The notes under the pieces are model-generated. The model was not told the origin of the DNA. It made no database searches and saw only the letters and a program-made list of their open reading frames with translations. A stretch of DNA of 18,529 bases from CAXSBR01 sp964236495 (GTDB lineage: Bacteria; Actinomycetota; Actinomycetes; Mycobacteriales; Jatrophihabitantaceae). The translations under genes were made by a program, and so were the position numbers. The stretch covers positions 1 through 18,529 of the forward strand of contig CAXSBR010000037.1 in the NCBI GenBank assembly GCA_964236495.1, read 5' to 3'. This document shows, piece after piece, positions 1 to 5,472 of the stretch (its first letter is position 1; each line of letters begins with the position of its first letter).

Positions 1-1
1 C

Positions 2-109
2 GACCCGCAGGCGGCCAAGTCCACCGGCGACCGGGCACTGGCCACCGCAGACAGCTCCACAACCGGAGCCGAGATGCACACCGGCGACAACTCGAACCGG
101 ACCGGGTGA
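2..109 (+). CDS. C-terminal tail of a gene truncated by the window edge
   Basis: Frame 2 is open from the first complete codon to a TGA at 107-109 and encodes 35 residues rich in Ala, Thr, Asp and Ser, ending GDNSNRTG. Third positions are mostly G or C, as in the real genes of the window. No domain is recognisable and the start lies outside the window. It converges on the minus-strand small gene at 135-371. It could be a chance open frame, since only 36 codons are visible. Confidence 0.4.
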   Translation, partial: DPQAAKSTGDRALATADSSTTGAEMHTGDNSNRTG

Positions 110-134
110 GGGCCGGCAGCTCCTATGACGACAG

Positions 135-371
135 TTATGAGTTGCCGGGTTTAATGACGGAGTCATCAACCTGGGCTTCGTCGTCGGTGGTGAGCAGGCT
201 GCGTTCGGCGTGCTGACCGGTCAGGGTGGGTTCTGCTGGGGTCGTTCGGGGGTGGTGAACGACGTCGTCGGCGTCGGTACTGCTTTGTTCTACTTCGGCG
301 CCGGCGAGCATGGCGTCGGTGTAGGGGTCTGGCTGCTCACTGGTCCCGGTGGGTTGGGCGTTCATGGTCAT
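135..371 (-). CDS. Small acidic hypothetical protein (78 aa)
   Basis: The gene encodes 78 residues with many Asp, Glu, Thr and Pro, no hydrophobic segment and no motif I recognise. It is probably a soluble, largely disordered protein. Two ATG codons lie close together, at 371 and 365 (MTMN). I chose 371 because a GAAGGA Shine-Dalgarno sequence sits about five bases upstream. The composition resembles the two small acidic proteins encoded at 532-827 on the other strand, from which it diverges across about 160 bp. Function unknown. Confidence 0.6.
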   Translation of the reverse strand: MTMNAQPTGTSEQPDPYTDAMLAGAEVEQSSTDADDVVHHPRTTPAEPTLTGQHAERSLLTTDDEAQVDDSVIKPGNS

Positions 372-476
372 GTCGTCCTTCGCTCGGCTGGAGGTGATGG
401 CAGCGGCTAGAGCCGGCTGCTCAGGTGCCGCTGTCTGGTGCGGCGAACAGGCTGTCCATCTGTTTCAACGAATCAA

Positions 477-502
477 GCTTTCAGACCTTCCGACACGGGT
501 TG
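477..502 (+). promoter_or_regulatory. Possible stress-sigma (SigB/SigF-like) promoter
   Basis: GCTTT at 477-481 and GGGTTG at 497-502 are separated by 15 bases. They loosely resemble the GTTT / GGGTAT hexamers of actinobacterial SigB/SigF-type promoters. The pair lies 30 bp before the ATG at 532. The match is partial, and this is inference from spacing and position only. Confidence 0.22.
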
Positions 503-531
503 AGATCCCCGACCGGTGCACACTGAGGGCT

Positions 532-690
532 ATGAGCAACGATGCAGCAGCCGACTCCGCGCAACGTGCACAAGACGACGCCGACTCGATGGGTATGACT
601 GCCGACGACGAGCGCGCCGCGAAAGACCGACTCGAAAAGACCGGTGAACCGGTCCGCGACGCCTTGGGCAACGAAGACGGCGCCAGCTGA
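532..690 (+). CDS. Small hypothetical protein (52 aa), first of an overlapping pair
   Basis: The start is the ATG at 532, preceded by a GAGGG Shine-Dalgarno sequence. The product has 52 residues, mostly Ala, Asp, Glu, Arg and Lys. A charged, probably helical stretch (TADDERAAKDRLEKTGEPV) runs from residue 23 to 41. There is no membrane segment. The TGA stop overlaps the ATG of the next gene (TGATG at 688-692), so the two are probably translationally coupled. I do not recognise the family. Confidence 0.6.
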   Translation: MSNDAAADSAQRAQDDADSMGMTADDERAAKDRLEKTGEPVRDALGNEDGAS

Positions 691-827
691 TGCCCAGCCA
701 CACCGACAACCGTGAAGCCGACAGTGACGACGAAAACGCGGACAGCGTTGCCGAACCTACGGATACCGACCATCCAGCCGGTGCCGAACAGGCCGCGCAC
801 AACACCGCCGACGAGTCCCCAGGCTGA
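690..827 (+). CDS. Small acidic hypothetical protein (45 aa), coupled to upstream gene
   Basis: This frame begins at the ATG that shares a base with the stop of the preceding gene and runs 45 residues to TGA at 825-827. The product is strongly acidic (about a dozen Asp and Glu), has no Cys and no hydrophobic core, and is likely disordered. It is too short for domain assignment. Support is the overlapping start, G/C-rich third positions and a composition matching its neighbours. Function unknown. Confidence 0.5.
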   Translation: MPSHTDNREADSDDENADSVAEPTDTDHPAGAEQAAHNTADESPG

Positions 828-1264
828 CCCCAGCGGGCAGGGGTGAAGCAGGCGCGGCGTTGGACGGCGGGATGGACGATGCGATGGAACCGGCTTTGGC
901 CCGTTCGTGGTCACCGTTCCGTGCCCGATTCCGGGCCGCCAAGCTCTACGGGGCCGGGCCGGTAGGACGTCTGGGACCGGCCTGTTCATCATGCGATCCG
1001 GGGGAGACGAAGGTGCAGTCACCGGGCGCTGCCCTACAATCTAGGCCAGAGATGGTCCGCCGGCCCATATGTCGGTCGAGCGCCGACGCCGGCCCCCGGT
1101 TACGATTGCGCCGCTCGAACGCCGTTGGGAATTTGAGCCGGCTCCTGCCTGAACGCCTGTGCAGTCGGCGACAGTCGATCCGGCCCATCGACCGCACGAG
1201 GGCACTCCGGCTGCAACCCCGCGCCGGATCCCGAGCCGCCGCCTCCTACCGCAAAGAGGAACCT
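828..1264. other. 437-bp stretch without a convincing gene
   Basis: The frame of the downstream DksA-like gene stays open here, but its translation is Arg/Ser/Pro-rich and unlike a protein. A hairpin with perfect 7-bp arms (GGCCGGT at 957-963, ACCGGCC at 976-982) could terminate the small-gene pair. TACAAT at 1035-1040 and TACGAT at 1101-1106 resemble -10 hexamers, without convincing -35 partners. If they are used, the downstream gene has a leader of roughly 150-220 bases. Confidence 0.35.
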
Positions 1265-1771
1265 GTGCCCCGTGCCGAACGCAGCGCCATCGCCGCCCTC
1301 GATTTAGCCCCAGAGCCCGCTGAAACGACTGCTACGGACTCCGCTGCGGACTCCAGTCCCGTTCCGGCCGGCGAATCCGACGCCGTGCTCCCGTCAGCTG
1401 TCGGCACCAGCTGGTCCGATACCGAGCTGGTGGTGGTGCGCGCCGATCTGGTCACCGATCTAGCCGAGTTGCAGCGCGAGTACGAGCGGTCGGTGGAGGA
1501 GTTCAACGATCTCCAGCTGCGCAACTCCGACGGCGCCGGCGACGACCAGGCCGATGCCGGCAGCAGGACCTTCGACCGGGAACAGGATCTGTCCATTGCG
1601 GCCAACCGCCTGGATTTGATCTCGCAGCTGACGCACGCCATCGCGCGGGTGGACCGCGGCACGTACGGCCGATGTGAAGTCTGTGGCAACCCTATTCCGC
1701 GGGTGCGCCTGGAGGCGTTTCCGATGGCCACGCTCGACGTCGAGTGCAAACAGCGCGAGGAACGGCGCTGA
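1265..1771 (+). CDS. DksA/TraR-family C4-type zinc-finger protein, third Cys replaced
   Basis: This is a 168-residue protein of the DksA/TraR family, whose members bind RNA polymerase at the secondary channel and modulate transcription. Residues 1-50 are an acidic, low-complexity N-terminus. Residues 53-130 form a predicted helical hairpin with RADLVTDLAELQREYE and a later helix. The zinc-finger region starts at CEVCGNPIPRVRLEAFP (Cys137, Cys140). The position where the third zinc Cys is normally found is Asp158, followed by Cys161, so the C4 site is incomplete. The GTG at 1265 was chosen because AAAGAGGA lies just upstream. The frame is open further upstream, but that translation looks non-coding. 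The gene stands alone, followed by an in-frame open stretch after its TGA. Family is secure; zinc binding is doubtful. Confidence 0.8.
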   Translation: MPRAERSAIAALDLAPEPAETTATDSAADSSPVPAGESDAVLPSAVGTSWSDTELVVVRADLVTDLAELQREYERSVEEFNDLQLRNSDGAGDDQADAGSRTFDREQDLSIAANRLDLISQLTHAIARVDRGTYGRCEVCGNPIPRVRLEAFPMATLDVECKQREERR

Positions 1772-1948
1772 GCAGCGTCGGCGATTCCTTCGGCGCAGGA
1801 CGATCTGTCCGCGCAGGCTGCGCCGACGGCGGTGGCGTCGCTGCGTCCACGCCGGTTGCACGGGCCGCAGTTTGAACGGGCGATGGTCAAACGGAAATGG
1901 GACAGCGGCGGCGCGATCGCGTTCAAGTTGGCTCGTGCGGTTTGGTAG
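1772..1948 (+). other. Coding-like open frame continuing after the DksA-like stop
   Basis: After the TGA at 1769-1771 the same frame stays open for 58 codons to TAG at 1946-1948. About three quarters of third positions are G or C by my hand count. The translation ends with a basic, protein-like segment (FERAMVKRKWDSGGAIAFKL). No family is recognised and no good start codon with a Shine-Dalgarno is visible. It may be a gene remnant, a C-terminal extension cut off by a stop, or chance. Its end overlaps the remnant of the GH5 gene on the other strand. Confidence 0.25.
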
Positions 1949-2023
1949 TAAGGCTTGGAGCAGCGAGGTCCGCATTGTTCCCGTCCGGGGGTCGTGCACC
2001 CCGAAGTCGCCCGCGAGATCCCA
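1943..2023 (-). pseudogene. Severed C-terminal end of the GH5 gene
   Basis: Directly after the TAA of the GH5 gene, in the same frame, 27 codons read WDLAGDFGVHDPRTGTM followed by RTSLLQALLP. This is the usual C-terminal end of GH5 barrels (a YWDF-type strand 8, then a short helix ending in a Leu-rich motif). The stop therefore replaces what is normally an aromatic residue just before the conserved Trp. Beyond 1943 the frame becomes Arg-rich antisense of the DksA-like gene, so the original stop codon also seems lost. Confidence 0.7.
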
Positions 2024-2887
2024 TTAGCACCACTCCAGTTGCAGCCGGTCCAATTCACCGCGGACGTGGCTGGTCCAGGCGGTCCGGTCTTGCGACGGCG
2101 CCCGGTTGTAGCTGCCGAACTCGCCCACCAGCACCTTCACACCGTGCTGGATCGACCAGTCGTGGACCCGCTCGAGGTCCTCGGTCACCTTCGTGTGATC
2201 CTCCCAGCTTCCCCAGCTAGTTCCCAGTGGGGGAACCGGACCGTGCACCCAGTCGGCCCCTTGGTGGGTGAAGCTCACCGGTTCGTAGTAGTGCACGGTG
2301 GCCGTGACGCCGGGATCATGGGGTAGTCCCAGCTGGTCGAGAGCGGCGGCGTCATTCATGGGTGCGGTACCGATGATGATCCCCCGGGTGGGATTGGTGT
2401 CCCGGATGGCCGCCCAGGCCGGCTGCAGGAGCTGGTTCCAACGGCTGGCGTCCACGGCCTGGTTGGGTTCGTTCAACAGTTCGAACGCGACGGAGCGCGG
2501 ACGGACGGCGTAGCGGGTGGCGATCTGGCGCCAGAGCCCGAGGAACCGCTCGGCGTGGGCGTCCGGGTCGACCATGAGCTCGGTGTAGTGGTGTACGTTG
2601 ACGACGGCGCGCAGCCCGCGGTCCTCCACCAGATCCAGGGCTTGGTCGACCAGGGCGGCAAAGCCTGCATCAAGGGTGAACGGGGGCTGGGGGTCGGCAT
2701 GGGCTGACCAGCGGACCGGTAACCGGACAGTGTTGAAACCCGCCCGGTTGGCGGCGTCAACCAGGGCGGCGGTGACGGGCCTGGCAGGACCGTCGAGAGT
2801 GTCGAGCGTGTTGCCCAGGTTGACCCCTCGGCGTTGCAACCCACCAGAGGCGAAACGCTGATCCCGCAAAGGCGATCCGAGATCCAT
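2024..2887 (-). CDS. Glycoside hydrolase family 5 (cellulase-like), truncated by in-frame TAA
   Basis: The 287-residue product belongs to GH5, retaining hydrolases that cut beta-1,4 glucans or related glycans. Visible landmarks are RGVNLGN (20-26), HHY (99-101), the acid/base Glu140 in FELLNEP, TVHYYEP (198-203) and the nucleophile Glu256 in VGEFG. The ATG at 2887 follows a GAGGAT site. There is no signal peptide, so the protein as read would be cytoplasmic, which is unusual for a polysaccharidase. The frame stops at TAA (2024-2026) immediately before the conserved WDLAGDFG strand. The truncated protein lacks barrel strand 8 and its substrate-stacking Trp and is probably inactive. It follows the SnoaL-like gene on the same strand by 89 bp. 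Confidence 0.85.
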   Translation of the reverse strand: MDLGSPLRDQRFASGGLQRRGVNLGNTLDTLDGPARPVTAALVDAANRAGFNTVRLPVRWSAHADPQPPFTLDAGFAALVDQALDLVEDRGLRAVVNVHHYTELMVDPDAHAERFLGLWRQIATRYAVRPRSVAFELLNEPNQAVDASRWNQLLQPAWAAIRDTNPTRGIIIGTAPMNDAAALDQLGLPHDPGVTATVHYYEPVSFTHQGADWVHGPVPPLGTSWGSWEDHTKVTEDLERVHDWSIQHGVKVLVGEFGSYNRAPSQDRTAWTSHVRGELDRLQLEWC

Positions 2888-2919
2888 CTGTACATCCTCG
2901 CTTAGCACTACGGGCAGAG

Positions 2920-2931
2920 GGCAGCGCTGCC
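2920..2931. promoter_or_regulatory. Palindrome upstream of GH5, LacI/CebR-operator-like
   Basis: GGCAGCGCTGCC is a perfect 12-bp palindrome centred on CG, 33 bp before the GH5 start codon. LacI-family cellulose-utilisation repressors of actinomycetes (CebR/CelR) bind TGGGAGCGCTCCCA; the 14 bases at 2919-2932 match it at 10 positions, including the AGCGCT core. Position and symmetry suggest an operator. No regulator gene is present in the window, so this is inference. Confidence 0.4.
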
Positions 2932-2964
2932 GGAGCCACCAGCGAGGCCCGTGGTGACTATCCC

Positions 2965-2980
2965 GTAGCCGACGGGCTAC
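2965..2980 (-). terminator. Small hairpin at the end of the SnoaL-like gene
   Basis: Arms GTAGCC and GGCTAC (6 bp) flank a GACG loop, and the hairpin includes the TAG stop of the SnoaL-like gene. There is no T-run. It may be a weak terminator or attenuator between that gene and GH5. A similar 16-base sequence recurs at 3400-3415. Confidence 0.3.
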
Positions 2981-3366
2981 CGGAGCTGCTCGAGGAGATC
3001 CAGGTGGAAGGCCATGCCCCACACCTCGACAATCCGGCTGTCCTCAACGCGGTAGAACGCGAACTCCTGAATGCTCACTGCGCGGCCAGTCGCATCGACG
3101 CCGAAGAAGCTCCCACGGTGCGTGCCCGTGTCTGCAAGGTGCGCGGCTATCCATGCGCCGTCGACCGTGAGGTGGCGTAACTCCCAGCAGTAATCGGGGA
3201 ACGCGCGAACCACCGATCGCAAGCCCTCGGCGTACGCGACCAGCCCCCGGTCGGTGCCATTGATCACGACATCGGGTGCGACGAACTGCCCAAGATCTGG
3301 GATCCTGTGGTCGTTGCAGCACGCGTTGTACCCGCGGTAGAAAGCGGCGAGATCGGTGACAGTCAT
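2977..3366 (-). CDS. SnoaL-like / NTF2-fold polyketide-cyclase-type protein
   Basis: The 129-residue product has the SnoaL-like pattern: an N-terminal helix (DLAAFYRGYNACCNDH), the strand-turn FVAPDVVINGTD, AFPDYCWELRHLTVDGAWIA, then GTHRGSFFGV and IQEFAFYRVEDSRIVEVWG. These NTF2-fold proteins are small, often dimeric enzymes with an open pocket (ester cyclases, hydroxylases, epoxide hydrolases); the substrate cannot be read from sequence. ATG 3366 is preferred over the in-frame TTG at 3372. No good Shine-Dalgarno is present, but the ATG overlaps the TGA at 3363-3365 of the upstream open segment (ATGA), which suggests translational coupling. It is intact and precedes the GH5 gene. Confidence 0.75.
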   Translation of the reverse strand: MTVTDLAAFYRGYNACCNDHRIPDLGQFVAPDVVINGTDRGLVAYAEGLRSVVRAFPDYCWELRHLTVDGAWIAAHLADTGTHRGSFFGVDATGRAVSIQEFAFYRVEDSRIVEVWGMAFHLDLLEQLR

Positions 3367-3560
3367 GCGCAAGAGGATGCACGCCCCCGAGTCGTCCCGG
3401 TAGTCGACGGGCTAACCAGCACGCCCGCCTGCGTCGGAGAGGAACGCTGACTGGAACGGCTTGCTCCGAGTAGCGGATCGCCAACCGACGCAGTCGGTGG
3501 TGTGGCAGTTGTCGTGGTCTGCTGGTCGACGTCGGTGTTGGTCTCCAGTTGGACGCCTCG
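3363..3560 (-). other. In-frame continuation of the upstream hypothetical gene beyond its TGA
   Basis: After the TGA at 3561-3563 the same minus-strand frame is open for 65 codons and begins RGVQLETNTDVDQQTTTTAT. It ends at a TGA that overlaps the ATG of the SnoaL-like gene. Third positions are mostly G or C at the start of the segment and weaker toward its end. The ATGA overlap is typical of adjacent genes in an operon, so the ancestral gene probably ran 170 codons to this point. Confidence 0.4.
3400..3415. repeat. Direct repeat flanking the SnoaL-like gene (second copy at 2965-2980)
   Basis: GTAGTCGACGGGCTAA at 3400-3415 matches GTAGCCGACGGGCTAC at 2965-2980 in 14 of 16 positions. The two copies sit near the two ends of the SnoaL-like gene, 435 bp apart. 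They could be footprints of a small duplication or cassette insertion, or chance in GC-rich DNA. Confidence 0.35.
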
Positions 3561-3875
3561 TCAGCTGGGCTGGTGCGGACGAAGTTCTTCCTCGGCGACT
3601 GCCGTGGTCACCGCTTCGGCTTCGATTACGACGACGCTGGTGGGCCGGTCCAGTGCTGCGGCCTGAATCGCTTGCCCAGCTATGCGCGTTGCCTGGTTGA
3701 CGGCTTGGAGTGCATCGTCGGCGTGTACGGGCAGGACGAGCTGGATGGCCGCTTTGACGATGTCGATCAGGACAGTGCCGACAGACACGCTGGCCTGCAG
3801 TGCGGCTGTCCGATCGTTCAAGGTGGTGGGGTCTGCGCTGTCCTGACCGAGACTCACGGTGACCCGGTACTCCAT
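3561..3875 (-). CDS. Hypothetical protein (104 aa as read), probably truncated
   Basis: The ATG at 3875 is preceded by GGAAGGAA at good spacing, making the start convincing. The product opens with MEYRVTVSLGQD, followed by a long Ala/Val/Leu-rich, probably helical middle (VGTVLIDIVKAAIQLVLPVHADDALQAVN) and a strand-like DRPTSVVVIEAEAV near the C-terminus. I see no signal peptide or clear membrane span and do not recognise the family. The frame stops at TGA (3561-3563) but continues open and coding-like to 3363, so this is probably the N-terminal part of a 170-residue protein. It heads the minus-strand run leading to the SnoaL-like and GH5 genes. Confidence 0.6.
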   Translation of the reverse strand: MEYRVTVSLGQDSADPTTLNDRTAALQASVSVGTVLIDIVKAAIQLVLPVHADDALQAVNQATRIAGQAIQAAALDRPTSVVVIEAEAVTTAVAEEELRPHQPS

Positions 3876-3945
3876 GGTCGTGTTCCTTCCCATCATCAAG
3901 GCGGACGGCCCGGGGACGGTCTGAGTGTCGGCCGATCAGCACGGT

Positions 3946-4161
3946 AGCGGTTGGGCGGCTGTGCGCCGCGGTCGACTCGCTACCTGGTCGGTGCTCCGTT
4001 CGGCCACTACATCTACACGTCGGTCGACGACGCCGTGCAGCCACGGACTGCTCCACGATTACCCGCTCGCCGACGAAACCTCACCCTGCCAAAACAGGTG
4101 CGACCGTGAAGTCGAAGCCACCGGTTTCCAGGCACCAGCACTGTCCGCAAGCGAACGCTGA
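3946..4161 (+). other. Possible decayed small gene with an internal frame change
   Basis: The gap from 3876 to 4242 has no intact gene. From 3946 to about 4035 one plus-strand frame has strongly G/C-biased third positions (20 of 24 counted codons) and reads TRYLVGAPFGHYIYTSVDDA. Further on a different plus frame looks better (DYPLADETSPCQNRCDREVE) and ends at TGA 4159-4161. A one-base shift near 4035-4045 would join them. No start codon or known family is visible, and a TAG sits at 3943-3945 just before the segment. Confidence 0.22.
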
Positions 4162-4242
4162 CCGAGACGGTGGTGCGGCGGTTGGCTTTGGTATCTCTGC
4201 GGGAAACCGATGGCCTCAGTCAGGTGGTGCGAAGTGGTGAAC

Positions 4243-4575
4243 CTACGACGTCGAACCTGTTCCGCCGAATTCGCCTGACAGGATCGGTCGGGGCGCCGCG
4301 ATCGCTGCTTGGACCTGGGCGTTTTCCAGGGAGTGACGGTGGGCTTCTGGGGACTGCCACACTTCGACGACGAATACCGTGTCGGGTGCGTCCGCGTGGA
4401 CACCGACCTCGTACAGGCTGCACCCGAGCCCGCGCAGCACCTCGTTGTGCCGGGTCAGCGTGGCTACCAGCTCGTCTCGCTGACCGGGGACTGTGCCGAG
4501 AGTCTCGTGAGCGGCCCGCAAGCGCGACGTCGAACCGCACCGCTCGACGAAGGCAGCGGCATTCACCGACGTCAT
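4243..4575 (-). CDS. ABM-family putative quinol monooxygenase
   Basis: The 110-residue product contains an antibiotic-biosynthesis-monooxygenase (ABM, dimeric ferredoxin-like) domain. Landmarks are TVPGQRDELVATLTRH, GCSLYEVGV, PDTVFVVEVWQSPEAHRHS and the closing helix with AAIAAPRPILSG. Members are small dimers without metal or flavin that oxidise quinols or aromatic polyketide intermediates, or have quorum-signal-related roles. The ATG at 4575 leaves about 30 residues before the conserved core; no strong Shine-Dalgarno supports it, and the frame is open to 4659. It is transcribed divergently from the cupin gene, with about 155 bp between them that may hold shared regulation. Confidence 0.78.
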   Translation of the reverse strand: MTSVNAAAFVERCGSTSRLRAAHETLGTVPGQRDELVATLTRHNEVLRGLGCSLYEVGVHADAPDTVFVVEVWQSPEAHRHSLENAQVQAAIAAPRPILSGEFGGTGSTS

Positions 4576-4730
4576 GCTGCGAAGGTGACCAGCAGGACTG
4601 ACACAGGTGGCCCGGTGGCCCGGACTGAACCGGGACCCTGGGACTAGCGTTCCGGGCACAGGCCGAGGGCCACTGCGCCCACGGACGCCCTTCGCGGGCG
4701 TGTGTCACGGATCGATCCCGGAGGACAAGC

Positions 4731-5192
4731 ATGACAGAGGTTCAGGTCGTCAACCCCGACGAGGGCGAGCTCCTGCCCCTGGGGCCCTTCGTCCGAATGC
4801 GGGTTCTGGAGGATGGCCGGAACACCGCGCACCGGGTCGGGCTGGTCGAGGCCAGGCTCGCCCCGAACTCGCCCGGACCGCCGCAGCACCGGCACGCCCT
4901 GCACGAGGAGGGCTTCTACGTCGTGTCCGGCGTCGTGCTGTTCACCACGGGCGATGAGGACCACGCGGCGGGCCCGGGGACGTTTCTGATGGTGCCCACC
5001 GGGGCGCCCCACACGTTCTCCAACCCAGGCGAGGAAGAGGCCGTGATGCTGACGTTGTTCACCCCCGACCTGTACCTGCGGTTCTTCCGGGAGCTGAGTG
5101 GCGCGGACGGCGGTCACCCCGTCAGCGGCACGAACATGGCCGCGCTGATGGCGCGGTACGGGACCGAGGCGTCGCCCGACAAGACCCGCTGA
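4731..5192 (+). CDS. Cupin-domain protein
   Basis: The 153-residue product is a single-domain cupin of the RmlC-like fold. Motif 1 has metal-ligand candidates in QHRHALHEEGFYVVSG (the HxH pair, then Glu). Motif 2 matches G(X)5PXG(X)2H(X)3N exactly in GTFLMVPTGAPHTFSN. An intact metal-binding site is therefore likely. The C-terminal tail (DLYLRFFRELSGADGG, then a helix) is typical of small actinobacterial cupins. The ATG at 4731 follows a GGAGGAC site. Such proteins act as dioxygenases, isomerases or binding proteins; the substrate is unknown. It stands divergent from the ABM monooxygenase and may act on a related compound. Confidence 0.82.
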   Translation: MTEVQVVNPDEGELLPLGPFVRMRVLEDGRNTAHRVGLVEARLAPNSPGPPQHRHALHEEGFYVVSGVVLFTTGDEDHAAGPGTFLMVPTGAPHTFSNPGEEEAVMLTLFTPDLYLRFFRELSGADGGHPVSGTNMAALMARYGTEASPDKTR

Positions 5193-5223
5193 AGGCACGG
5201 GCGAAGGACTACGCGCAACTGTG

Positions 5224-5240
5224 CGGCGGGTTCTCCGCCG
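5224..5240 (+). terminator. Hairpin after the cupin gene
   Basis: CGGCGG and CCGCCG form a perfect 6-bp stem with a GTTCT loop 32 bp after the cupin stop. There is no T-run, which is common for GC-rich actinobacterial terminators. It could separate the cupin from the GAF-ANTAR unit. Confidence 0.4.
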
Positions 5241-5307
5241 GCGCTGCGTCAAGCTCACCTCGATCCGACCTCCAACCCGGCCGGATCAGCTCGACCAAGG
5301 AGTCCGC

Positions 5308-5367
5308 ATGATGATCACCGGACTGGAATCCCACTTGCAGCCCAGCGCAGAACCCGACGGGCACTGA
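5308..5367 (+). CDS. 19-residue mini-ORF upstream of and in frame with the GAF-ANTAR gene
   Basis: A near-perfect Shine-Dalgarno (AAGGAG) precedes ATGATG, which opens a 19-residue frame (MMITGLESHLQPSAEPDGH) ending at TGA 5365-5367. The frame is the same as that of the GAF-ANTAR gene, and no other stop intervenes between 5367 and the GTG at 5473. It could be a leader peptide, or the original N-terminus of the regulator cut off by a stop. The quality of the Shine-Dalgarno suggests that ribosomes do load here. Confidence 0.35.
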   Translation: MMITGLESHLQPSAEPDGH

Positions 5368-5472
5368 ACCAGCTTCCCAGTCCTGGGGGCCTTCGGGCGC
5401 CTAAAAGTGCCCGCAAGCTGCCACGCTGCACGGGCGGGGCGAGAACACAGTGACCGATCGGAGGGTCGTGTT

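Noticed and set aside
465..1022. Minus-strand open frame over the small acidic genes
   Set aside because: Translation is Arg/Pro/Val-rich antisense of the small genes and the gap; no start signal.
3412..4056. A 214-codon minus-strand open frame
   Set aside because: Very Arg/Ser/His-rich; it overlaps the better-supported frame 3561-3875, which has a strong Shine-Dalgarno.
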